NCBI GenBank assembly: GCA_021827245.1
Contig: JAKAWN010000305.1
Span: 1-8,347 of the forward strand
DNA: 8,347 bases
Origin: Acidobacteriota bacterium
Lineage (GTDB): Bacteria > Acidobacteriota > Terriglobia > UBA7540
Reading direction: 5' to 3'
Numbering within the stretch: position 1 is the first letter of the stretch; the number at the start of each line of letters is the position of its first letter. Below the pieces are notes generated by a model. That model ran no database searches. It was not told the origin of the DNA and saw nothing but the letters and a program-made list of their open reading frames with translations. The position numbers and the translations under genes are program-made. Positions 1 to 6,140 of this stretch are shown here, piece after piece.

Positions 1-520
1 TCTCGCGCTGGACCGTCCGCGGCGGCGAGTGGACCACGATCACGTCGCCGAATTCCCGCGCGGTGAGAGTAAGCTGCAACGGATGAGGCATGCCCTTGCC
101 GTCAGTGTGGCCGAGCCGTGCGAGCCCGAATGAAGTCTCGAGCAGGTGCGCCAACCGCTCGCCTGGGGTGATCTCTACCCGTACGCGAGCGTCGTGATCT
201 GCCGCGTTCCACCAATCGTGCCACACGCCGGCCGGGATGACGGCCGACTCGCCCTGACGCAGAAGGCTGGTCTGCCCGGCGCACATCACTGTCAGCTCGC
301 CTTCCAGTACGGTGAAGCGCTCGACAATAGCTGGGTGGTAGTGTTCTCCCGCCACCCGCGCCCCAACGAGCGCCGTCATCTCGGACGTCAGGCACCCTTC
401 GGGGTTGTCCCATGGACGCTCCACGATCACGCTGCGTTCCCTGGTAAGGGGGTTCTCAAAGACCTCTCCTACTTTGATCGGTGTACGATCCGGCGGGCTG
501 TGCGGGTCGGGGTGCGACAC
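1..520 (-). CDS. Cupin-domain protein (3' end beyond window)
   Basis: Small single-domain cupin; 173 residues are visible and the frame is still open at the left edge. Both cupin motifs are complete. Motif 1 is HYHPAIVERFTVLEG at about residues 60-74, giving the metal ligands His60, His62 and Glu67. Motif 2 is GESAVIPAGVWHDWWN at about residues 90-105, giving His101. This His3/Glu set predicts a bound divalent metal in a beta-barrel; cupins of this kind include oxygenases, isomerases and ligand-binding proteins, and the sequence does not say which. The start is GTG at 520-518, chosen because AGGAGG at 533-528 lies 7 nt upstream and because the nearby ATG at 540 is in another frame. It follows the second cupin gene by 19 nt, so the two are probably one transcript. 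The substrate is unknown. Confidence 0.85.
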   Translation of the reverse strand, partial: MSHPDPHSPPDRTPIKVGEVFENPLTRERSVIVERPWDNPEGCLTSEMTALVGARVAGEHYHPAIVERFTVLEGELTVMCAGQTSLLRQGESAVIPAGVWHDWWNAADHDARVRVEITPGERLAHLLETSFGLARLGHTDGKGMPHPLQLTLTAREFGDVIVVHSPPRTVQRE

Positions 521-527
521 GGGAACG

Positions 528-533
528 CCTCCT
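528..533 (-). promoter_or_regulatory. Shine-Dalgarno AGGAGG of the downstream cupin gene
   Basis: A perfect AGGAGG lies 7 nt before the GTG at 520. It decides the start codon, because no ATG in that frame is available. Confidence 0.8.
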
Positions 534-539
534 GATTCA

Positions 540-1058
540 TTAGCTTCGTTGGCGTCTGCGAGAGCCAAGCTTGGAGAACTGCAACGCCAGTGGCTTCTGC
601 ACGGAAACAGGAATAATAGGAAAATAGAGAAACTCGTCCGGGAAGGCGCGCTGCAAGCGTGCGAGATCTCCGATGCGCGGGTAGCCGCGCCGATTGGTGG
701 GGAGTGCAAACAAAGCGCAAAAGAAGTCCCACACCCGAAGCTGTGGGCGAAACTCGACGGTCCAGGTACTCGGAGCCTCGGTCTTGAAGGTGTGCACAGT
801 CCGGGGCGGAATGCGGACCTCTTCTCCGGCGCCCACACGTAACCGCTCGCGGCCACGACGCACGCGAAGTATTCCTGTGTGGACGATGAACCGCTCCTCC
901 TGAAGAAGGTGAATGTGCGCCGGCCCGCCATTGGCGCCTTTCGTGCCTTCGCAGTACGCCCTCCCAACTTCGCTAGTGGATCCGCTCCTATCACCTTGGA
1001 CCCTGACTCCGAGCCCGCGCGACTCTATAATGTCTGTAGTGTTCAAGGGATCAGTCAC
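540..1058 (-). CDS. Cupin-domain protein, upstream member of a tandem cupin pair
   Basis: Complete gene of 172 residues ending in TAA at 542-540. Cupin motif 1 is HIHLLQEERFIVHTG at about residues 48-62 (ligands His48, His50, Glu54 or Glu55). Motif 2 is GEEVRIPPRTVHTF at about residues 78-91 (His89), where the usual glycine of PxG is replaced by Arg86. The C-terminal part, about residues 105-172, is aromatic and basic (WDFFCALF, FPDEFLYFPIIP) and probably helical. The frame extends to a GTG at 1076, but the GTG at 1058 is preferred because AGGAGG at 1071-1066 precedes it by 7 nt, the same geometry as the next cupin gene. It lies 19 nt upstream of that gene, so they are probably co-transcribed. 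The two cupins differ in sequence, so this is a pair of related folds and not a recent duplication. Substrate unknown. Confidence 0.82.
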   Translation of the reverse strand: MTDPLNTTDIIESRGLGVRVQGDRSGSTSEVGRAYCEGTKGANGGPAHIHLLQEERFIVHTGILRVRRGRERLRVGAGEEVRIPPRTVHTFKTEAPSTWTVEFRPQLRVWDFFCALFALPTNRRGYPRIGDLARLQRAFPDEFLYFPIIPVSVQKPLALQFSKLGSRRRQRS

Positions 1059-1065
1059 GATTCGC

Positions 1066-1071
1066 CCTCCT
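1066..1071 (-). promoter_or_regulatory. Shine-Dalgarno AGGAGG of the upstream cupin gene
   Basis: AGGAGG lies 7 nt before the GTG at 1058. It sits inside the alternative longer reading that starts with GTG at 1076, which argues against that longer start. Confidence 0.75.
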
Positions 1072-1134
1072 GGCACAATAACAATCGAAGTTTCGAGGAT
1101 TGCCCGAATGAACTCGGTGCTCCTCGCCGAGTAG

Positions 1135-1143
1135 ATTACCCTT
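1135..1143. repeat. Left copy of 9-bp direct repeat ATTACCCTT (possible target duplication)
   Basis: The same 9 bases recur at 3198-3206 on the other side of the insertion sequence. If this is a target-site duplication the element would be 1144-3197 (2054 bp). However, the sequences just inside the two copies do not form a good terminal inverted repeat, and by a rough count a 9-base match between flanks of this size is expected by chance about one time in ten. Confidence 0.25.
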
Positions 1144-1288
1144 TCGTGTTCATTCGGTCACCACCAGTCACGCCAGCGGAAGGGGCGGAGCAGACCCCGA
1201 CGATGCAGGCCGCTTTCGCCAAAAAGATCTTATACCAATTTTGTACCAGGATGCTTGCTTTTGAAGCTTTTCACGACTTCAGCGACTT

Positions 1289-1305
1289 TTTAGAATCAAT
1301 AAGTT
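1289..1305. repeat. Left copy of imperfect inverted repeat (alternative element end)
   Basis: The reverse complement of 1289-1305 matches 3207-3223 at 14 of 17 positions, with AACTTAT shared exactly. Its position about 40 nt beyond the transposase stop is typical for an element end. No matching target duplication is seen outside this pair, and the pair conflicts with the direct-repeat reading. Confidence 0.25.
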
Positions 1306-1344
1306 GTGAGACTTCAAAAACCCTGTCAAGTTCGTGAGATGAAG

Positions 1345-2703
1345 TCATGCGGCCGCCTTTCTTTGATCTGAACGGCGTTCCAAGAAATCCTCGAAGCGTC
1401 GGCTGAGTTTGCAGCAACGAAGGGCGATGATCGCGTTTGCTCCCTTGACGGTCCAGTGCATGCCTGCCCGCTTGAGCCGGGTGCCGACCACCACCTCGCA
1501 GCCCGCCTCCACCACGCCGGTCGAGGTGCAGAAGCCTTGTTGCTCGAACTTCGGATATCGCATGCGGTGTCGATGCTTCCAGATGTAGCCAATACAGTCA
1601 CGCGCCGCTTTGTATTGGTCGGCGTGACCATGCAGTGCCTCGACCAACGATTTCAAGCGGCCCTCATCCAGTTCATCATAGCGCGCCTGGATCCATGGCT
1701 GGGCTTCTGGGCTGTCCCCATAAAACACCTTTCCCACTTGGCTGAGATGCTCCTTGGCATGAAAGCGGTCGAGAATCTGAGTGGCTTGCGGGAACAGTTC
1801 CGTCGCCGTGTTCCAGATCCAGGGCGCACCATCGCCCAACACCACCTGACGCGGAGCTTCGATGACGCCGCGACGGCTGGCTTCACGCTGTACGCGCGCC
1901 GCGAAGTCCGAGAGCTCGGGGCTGGTGTCCAGGGTGGCGGCGGTTTCAATCGCGGCCGAATAGGTGATCGATCCTGGGTCGCGCACCGGTTTGCCTTCCG
2001 CATCCCGTGATCCTGCCGTCCAGATGGTGACCAGCTTGGCTTCGCGGGTTTTGGCGGAGCCGTCGGCTTGCTTGCCCGCGCGATCTGCGACTTTTTGGGT
2101 ATGCAGGGGTACCCCGGTTCCGTCCATTCCCAGGTACATAGTAGGAGCCACTTCCCCCATCCTTTCCACTTGCAGCTGTTCCTCGACGGCGATCTCGGCT
2201 CCCAGCGCTTCGGCGGCTCGCTCCACCTACTTGGCACTGACTTCCACTCCCGCCAACTCATGCAGCAGCCCGCTGCTCTCTTCGAAGCTCACCCGCGCGG
2301 CTGCACTGGCGGTCATGCGCAGAACGCCGGGCGTCAGCGAGAACGATTCCAGCCCCAGCGTCCGGTCCCGCGGGCAGAATCCGCTCTCGCATTGTCCACA
2401 GTGATAGTAAGCCCGCTGGAGGTGCAGGGGCCCGAGCACGTTTTCGAAGGTCTTGCCGTGACGGCCATGATACTGGGCGGAGCCTCCGCAAGGGCAAGGC
2501 AGTTCCGGTCCCGCATGATCGCGGGTATCGCTGTTCAGCCGTTGTTCCAGCGCCCGCGCTGCCAACCGCAAAGCCTGGCGCCGCGCCGCCATCTCCACCG
2601 CCTCGAAGTCCAAGTCGGTGATCGACTGGCGACCTAAGGGCGTCTCGATTTCTTGGAGGATCTCGTGGTGGAGGTCCGTTTGGGGCTCCCTTTTTCGGCC
2701 TCC
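1345..2703 (-). pseudogene. ISKra4-family transposase, interrupted by an in-frame amber codon
   Basis: One reading frame open from 2703 to the TGA at 1347-1345, except for TAG at 2229-2227. The N-terminal part has Cys pairs (LPCPCGG, then YYHCGQC) followed by GFCPRDRTLGL, the usual zinc-finger-like region of this family. After the TAG the frame resumes at once with VERAAEALG. The catalytic DDE residues are all in this second part: Asp in YLGMDGTG, Asp in LGDGAPWIWN and Glu in TGVVEAGC, followed by TRLKRAGMHWTVKGANAI. From memory of the family, a Gln or His codon (CAG or CAT/CAC) stands where TAG is, so one C-to-T change from CAG explains the break. The total of about 452 codons is a normal length. 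The only standard start in the 5' part is TTG at 2613, and family-like sequence (ILQEIETPLGRQSITDLDFEAVE) begins upstream of it, so the original start may have been lost or reached by frameshifting. Separate translation of the downstream part from GTG at 2226 would lack the Cys region. Confidence 0.85.
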
Positions 2704-3054
2704 TCAGCGGAAGCCGTTCCCGAGCCCTCCAACTGGCGGTCGGCCCAATCCTCACAGCCTTCCCAATAGGCCTCCAGCTTGGACCGAAACTCATGTCCGG
2801 CCTCAATTTGCTGACGAGCCAGGACGGCCTGTTGCGCCGTCAAGAAGCGGGAGCGGGTCTGGCCTTTGGACGGCACGGGTGAGGCTGAAGTAGGGGCCAT
2901 GCCGCGCCTTGGGGTCATGGGCGCAGGCGCAGCCTGGTTTGTTGCACTTGATGGTGCGCTCGGATACGGAGCCGCGGCGCATAGGTTTGGGTTCTGCCAA
3001 CTCCGTGGCAAGTTGGTGAAGGTGCGGGGGAGGCGACGTGGTGTTGTTGTCCAT
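2634..3054 (-). pseudogene. DUF6788-like accessory protein of the insertion sequence, frameshifted
   Basis: Starts at ATG 3054-3052 with AAGGTGG just upstream. The first frame has the Cys/His-rich core TIKCNKPGCACAHDPKARHG followed by PYFSLTRAV. Near 2868 the homology moves to another frame (KGQTRSRFLTAQQAVLARQQ, then EAYWEGCEDWADRQLEG), ending in TAG at 2636-2634. Dropping one C at 2868-2869 joins the two parts as SLTRAVKGQTRSRFL and gives about 139 residues, so a one-base insertion is the simplest reading. Unrepaired, translation stops at 2805-2803. Small proteins of this type are found just upstream of ISKra4-like transposases; their role is not known to me and the DUF6788 name is from memory. 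Its 3' end overlaps the transposase frame by about 70 nt. Confidence 0.7.
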
Positions 3055-3062
3055 GCTGCCAC

Positions 3063-3085
3063 CTTACGGCAGTACATGCCGTAAG
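3063..3085. repeat. Perfect 9-bp inverted repeat in the leader of the insertion-sequence genes
   Basis: CTTACGGCA at 3063-3071 and TGCCGTAAG at 3077-3085 are perfect reverse complements separated by GTACA. The repeat lies 9 nt upstream of the DUF6788-like start codon, and its inner edge abuts the AAGGTGG ribosome site on the minus strand. It could be an operator, or an mRNA hairpin limiting translation from transcripts that enter the element from outside. The role is inferred from position only. Confidence 0.6.
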
Positions 3086-3197
3086 ACAACACAAAAAATC
3101 AGCCACTCCTTGCGAAATCCCATTCTGGTGTCGTGCGCCTCGTCCCTGAAGAGTAGTGCACTTGGCGCCTGAATAGCGAGCGACCCTCAAGTGTCAA

Positions 3198-3206
3198 ATT
3201 ACCCTT
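3198..3206. repeat. Right copy of 9-bp direct repeat ATTACCCTT (possible target duplication)
   Basis: Partner of the copy at 1135-1143. It lies 5 nt before the ATG of the deacetylase-like gene, so under this reading the element ends immediately in front of that gene. Confidence 0.25.
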
Positions 3207-3223
3207 AACTTATGGAATCTCAA
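3207..3223. repeat. Right copy of imperfect inverted repeat (alternative element end)
   Basis: Partner of 1289-1305, with 14 of 17 positions complementary. It overlaps the ATG at 3212 and the first four codons of the deacetylase-like gene. If it is the real element end, those codons come from the insertion sequence. Confidence 0.22.
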
Positions 3224-4594
3224 GTTCAAACCATCGAGGCTGATAGCACCCGGACAGGCCAAGTGCTCATTGACCACTACCGGTGTCCTGAGGAATTTGT
3301 GCATGTGGGCGTGTGGGGAGATCTGTCGGGGAAGCCAGGCTTCTTTGCCTTTGGTCCCAATGCGGTCTGCTACGGAAGGTGCTCCGCTTTTGCCCCTTCC
3401 AGTAGTGCCGAATTGCCCCTCATTGACGCACAAAGACATGTCAGGAGCGATCATTCCGGAATTGAACTTCCATTTGATATTGCTGATGTAATTTCGGATC
3501 TCCGATGCGAAAGGTACGTGCAAGGTGGAAATGAGGCAAGCGGGGGCAGGGGAGTCCAGCGGCTTGTGCGAGCCGGGTACTACACCATCCGGCCCGTGAT
3601 GCCGGTCTCACTGCGCAAACACCTTCAAAGATATTCGTTGCGCAACTGGCACGAAAGGGTGTTTCCTCGCTGGCCTGTAGATACAGGGGTGGAATCTACA
3701 ATCGAGACAGCAATGTGCCTGAACCTAAAGGCGCAGGATATGAATGAGATGCCCTTTGTCTGGTTCTGGCCTGATGGCGCGCAGGCATGCGCGGTGGTGA
3801 CCCATGACGTCGAAGCTGAAGCTGGAAGGGATTTCTGCGACTACCTCATGGATATCGACGATTCATACGGCATCAGGTCCTCGTTCCAGGTTGTTCCTGA
3901 GAGCCGTTACGATGTTCAGGAGAGCTACCTCGAGAATATTCGACGCCGCGGGTTCGAGGTCAATGTGCACGATCTCAACCACGATGGTAATCTCTTCAGG
4001 GATTACGAGGAATTCAGGCGGCGGGCAGTCAAGATAGACAAGTACAGAGAAAGATTCAACTCTCGGGGTTTTAGATCAGGAGTTCTCTACCGGAATATCG
4101 ATTGGTTTAGCCTGTTGCTTTTTGAATATGAGATGTCAGTCCCCAATGTCGCACATCTTGACCCTCAGCACGGGGGGTGCTGTACGACTTTCCCTTACTT
4201 CATTGGGAATATCCTGGAAATTCCGGTGACTTTGACCCAGGATTATTCTCTCTTCAACATTTTGCGCCATTACCGGCTTGACCTTTGGGAGACGCAGATG
4301 GATGCAATTCGTGAAAAGCACGGCGTAATCAACGTAATTGTTCATCCAGACTATATCGTTGGGGAACGCGAACAGAGTGTTTACAAGAACCTGCTCCGCC
4401 GCCTTTCAGATTTGCGGGAAGCCGCTGGCCTCTGGATCGCGATGCCGGCGGAATTGAATGATTGGTGGCGACAGAGAAATCAGATGAGGCTGGTCAGGAG
4501 CGACAATGAGTGGGAGATTGTCGGAGAGGGCAAGGAGCGTGCGAGAATTGCATACGCGCGTCTGGATAATGATAGGCTTGTTTACTCATTCTGA
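3212..4594 (+). CDS. Polysaccharide deacetylase-like protein (NodB fold) with an N-terminal extension
   Basis: A 460-residue protein, probably cytoplasmic since there is no signal peptide or membrane segment. Residues about 20-105 form an N-terminal module (IDHYRCPEEF, GFFAFGPNAVCYGRC, LPFDIADVISDLRCERY) that I recall from deacetylase-type proteins of exopolysaccharide loci. The NodB-like domain follows. THDVE at 197-201 supplies the catalytic aspartates or metal Asp199. HDLNH at 253-257 supplies the two metal-binding histidines. FRSGVLYRN at 287-295 stands for motif 3, and IVHPDY at 376-381 supplies a late His. The expected reaction is metal-dependent removal of acetyl groups from an amino sugar. 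The spacing and motif wording differ from classical chitin deacetylases (THDVE in place of TFDD), so activity is likely but not certain. The ATG at 3212 is the first in frame and places the conserved IDHYRCPE about 20 residues in, but no ribosome site is visible before it. The insertion sequence ends right at this start. Confidence 0.75.
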   Translation: MESQVQTIEADSTRTGQVLIDHYRCPEEFVHVGVWGDLSGKPGFFAFGPNAVCYGRCSAFAPSSSAELPLIDAQRHVRSDHSGIELPFDIADVISDLRCERYVQGGNEASGGRGVQRLVRAGYYTIRPVMPVSLRKHLQRYSLRNWHERVFPRWPVDTGVESTIETAMCLNLKAQDMNEMPFVWFWPDGAQACAVVTHDVEAEAGRDFCDYLMDIDDSYGIRSSFQVVPESRYDVQESYLENIRRRGFEVNVHDLNHDGNLFRDYEEFRRRAVKIDKYRERFNSRGFRSGVLYRNIDWFSLLLFEYEMSVPNVAHLDPQHGGCCTTFPYFIGNILEIPVTLTQDYSLFNILRHYRLDLWETQMDAIREKHGVINVIVHPDYIVGEREQSVYKNLLRRLSDLREAAGLWIAMPAELNDWWRQRNQMRLVRSDNEWEIVGEGKERARIAYARLDNDRLVYSF

Positions 4595-5201
4595 TTTCCT
4601 TCAAACGAATCTTACCGTGGCCGGATGAGACCACGGCAACACTGTCTGAGCGGCTACCAAATCTACAAGGATTGCAACTCGAGAGGTGGTGACGTTTAGC
4701 GGACCACGTTTTGACAATTGCGGAAGTGATCGAGTCAAGCTGGCCTGCGAAATAACAGAGTTCCGATGCAGTTGTTAAGTAGTCCGGGCAGCGCGGACTC
4801 CAGCCTTCGCTTTCGCCAATATTAAGCAGGTGTCCTAAGAATACTCCGCAGTTTGCCAAATAGCTCAGTCTTCTTTACCTCAACGCTTGCAATCGCCAAT
4901 GCAAACAGCGGGTTGGGCCTTGACGATCGTTCGAACCAGTGCCTCCCGTGCAATGCTTCGGTAGGATGACCGGCCGGATTTCTGACGTGCTTGTGTCCTC
5001 TAGGCTCCCGCAGAGGGATGATGCCGCTGGCGCTGACTGCCTGGAACGGCACGATCTATTCCTGGGTGAAGCGATGGATCGTCGTTCCACAACACTTGGA
5101 AGTCCTCATTTATTCACATAGATTGGCAGTCCAGTTTACGTATGGGGAGGCTATGAGGGAACTTCACCATAGCATCCGCTGCACGCCAGCCATCACGCGC
5201 T
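4595..5201. other. Gene-free stretch of about 600 bases
   Basis: No reading frame on either strand shows a recognisable family. Two short perfect stems are present: CCGTGG/CCACGG at 4615-4636, with a 10-nt loop, 20 nt after the deacetylase stop; and AGTCCG/CGGACT at 4781-4799, with a 7-nt loop. Neither has a T-run, so neither is a standard intrinsic terminator. Near the right end, GGGGAGG at 5144-5150 precedes a 22-codon frame that overlaps the start of the next gene. The length suggests a separate promoter for the phosphopantetheinyl transferase gene, or remains of a lost gene. Confidence 0.5.
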
Positions 5202-5978
5202 ATGATCACACAACACATTAATACAGGTGAATTGCACGTCTGGTGGGCGAATTTGCGCGATTTTGACTCAGACGTACCTGCACTCCAGGCCGTTCTGTCG
5301 TCCCGTGAGAGGGCGAGAGCCGGGCGATTCCGCTTTCTGCGCAACAAGAATAATCACATCATCAGCTTTGGAATACTTCGGACCTTGCTGGCTGGTTACG
5401 TACAACAATCTCCTTCGGACTTGAATTTCATGATCGGAGAGCACGGGAAACTCGAACTTCGAAGGAACTCCTGTGAAGCTACTATTCATTTTAGTCTATC
5501 CCATTCCGGAGATGTTGCCCTTTTCGCTGTCACGCGCGATTGTCCGATTGGAGTGGACGTGGAATACATCCGGCCGATTCCACATTGTCAGAGGCTCGCG
5601 CTGGAATACTTCTCTCAAAGCGAAGCCGACAACCTGTTTGCCTTGCCCAAGGAACGCCAGTCCACGCGCTTCTTTAATCTTTGGACCCGGAAGGAAGCTC
5701 TTCTCAAGGCGATTGGTAATGGTTTGGAGAACGGCCATGCCATCCGGGATGCGTTCCTGTGCGAACCCTGGCTTTCGTATTTCGCGCAGGAAACAGACCC
5801 GATGCAAGCTTCCTCAGGTTGGATTGTTCGTTCCTTTTTACCGACATTCGGTTACATTGCAGCAATTGCGTTTCGGAGGCCCAGCCTTAATATAAGTTAC
5901 AGGAATCTTTCTGCTTCATTTCAAGCGTTCCCATATAGCTCCTCCGTGCCTGTTCCTCGGAATTCGGGATCGGTCTGA
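5202..5978 (+). CDS. 4'-phosphopantetheinyl transferase, Sfp/Gsp type
   Basis: A 258-residue cytoplasmic enzyme that moves the phosphopantetheine arm from coenzyme A onto a serine of acyl or peptidyl carrier proteins. The family signatures are present in order: HFSLSHSGDVALFAV at about 96-110, with His101 for CoA phosphate binding; PIGVDVEYI at 115-123, with magnesium ligands Asp119 and Glu121; and FFNLWTRKEALLKAIGNGL at 158-175, with Lys164 and Glu165. The two-lobed length fits the Sfp class and not the short AcpS class, so the usual partners are secondary-metabolism or specialised carrier proteins. About 30 residues at the C-terminus exceed the usual family length and look unstructured. ATG 5202 is the only start in its frame after a stop at 5154-5156, yet no ribosome site precedes it; an overlapping small frame may supply translational coupling. 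No carrier protein or synthetase is in the window. Confidence 0.9.
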   Translation: MITQHINTGELHVWWANLRDFDSDVPALQAVLSSRERARAGRFRFLRNKNNHIISFGILRTLLAGYVQQSPSDLNFMIGEHGKLELRRNSCEATIHFSLSHSGDVALFAVTRDCPIGVDVEYIRPIPHCQRLALEYFSQSEADNLFALPKERQSTRFFNLWTRKEALLKAIGNGLENGHAIRDAFLCEPWLSYFAQETDPMQASSGWIVRSFLPTFGYIAAIAFRRPSLNISYRNLSASFQAFPYSSSVPVPRNSGSV

Positions 5979-6123
5979 GCTAATTCCCAGGTTCTGACCG
6001 TCGAAGATGGATCCGCCTTGATCTTAGGGCTTGAAAGAATTCGAACACCGAACCACCGGTTTCTCGCCACGGCATAAGACAGATTGGCGGGTTTCGGCAA
6101 CGACGGCTGAGGAGGGATATCTT

Positions 6124-6131
6124 GGAGGAGG
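6124..6131 (+). promoter_or_regulatory. Shine-Dalgarno GGAGGAGG of the UDP-sugar dehydrogenase gene
   Basis: GGAGGAGG abuts the ATG at 6132, which is too close to serve it well, but lies 9 nt before the in-frame ATG at 6141. This favours the later start. A second purine-rich box, GAGGAGGG, lies at about 6109-6115. Confidence 0.65.
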
Positions 6132-6140
6132 ATGAACGAC

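Larger units (their letters stand above)
1077..1344. other. Gene-free stretch between the cupin genes and the insertion sequence
   Basis: No supported coding region. The part near 1077-1200 is GC-rich and should hold the promoter of the cupin pair; I cannot identify a convincing -35/-10 pair. The part near 1215-1320 is AT-rich and probably belongs to, or borders, the outer end of the insertion sequence. Two candidate element boundaries fall here: a 9-bp direct repeat copy at 1135-1143 and an imperfect inverted repeat copy at 1289-1305. Confidence 0.5.
1345..3085 (-). mobile_element. Decayed ISKra4-family insertion sequence (minimal extent, ends unresolved)
   Basis: The element holds two overlapping genes on the minus strand: a DUF6788-like accessory frame and, downstream, a DDE transposase of ISKra4 type. 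Both carry disabling changes (a frameshift near 2868 and an amber codon at 2227-2229). The span given covers the coding frames plus the leader hairpin. True ends lie outside, within about 1144-1344 and 3086-3223. Two mutually exclusive boundary candidates were found by eye and are listed as repeats. The element is visibly more GC-rich than the plus-strand genes to its right, in keeping with acquisition from elsewhere. Confidence 0.8.

Noticed and set aside
146..842. Overlapping plus-strand open frames across the cupin genes
   Set aside because: They are antisense to cupin genes with complete motifs and ribosome sites; their translations show no family features and they arise from high GC content.
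1456..2010. Plus-strand open frame of 184 codons opposite the transposase
   Set aside because: It is antisense to the well-recognised DDE region and has no recognisable motif.
2258..2806. Minus-strand open frame of 182 codons overlapping the transposase start
   Set aside because: It is Arg/Pro-rich and out of frame with both recognised insertion-sequence genes; it is a GC-driven shadow.
4615..4636. CCGTGG/CCACGG hairpin after the deacetylase gene as a terminator
   Set aside because: It has a 6-bp stem with a 10-nt loop and no T-run, so it does not fit an intrinsic terminator; it was kept only as a note in the gene-free stretch.
4781..4799. AGTCCG/CGGACT hairpin as a terminator or operator
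   Set aside because: The stem is short, there is no T-run and there is no gene next to it to regulate.
4822..5052. Minus-strand open frame of 76 codons in the gene-free stretch
   Set aside because: I considered a remnant of a transposase, but no motif supports it and no ribosome site precedes the start.
6030..6062. AATTCGAACACC as the T-loop of a tRNA
   Set aside because: The bases on either side do not pair as a T-stem on either strand, and no acceptor or anticodon arm can be drawn.
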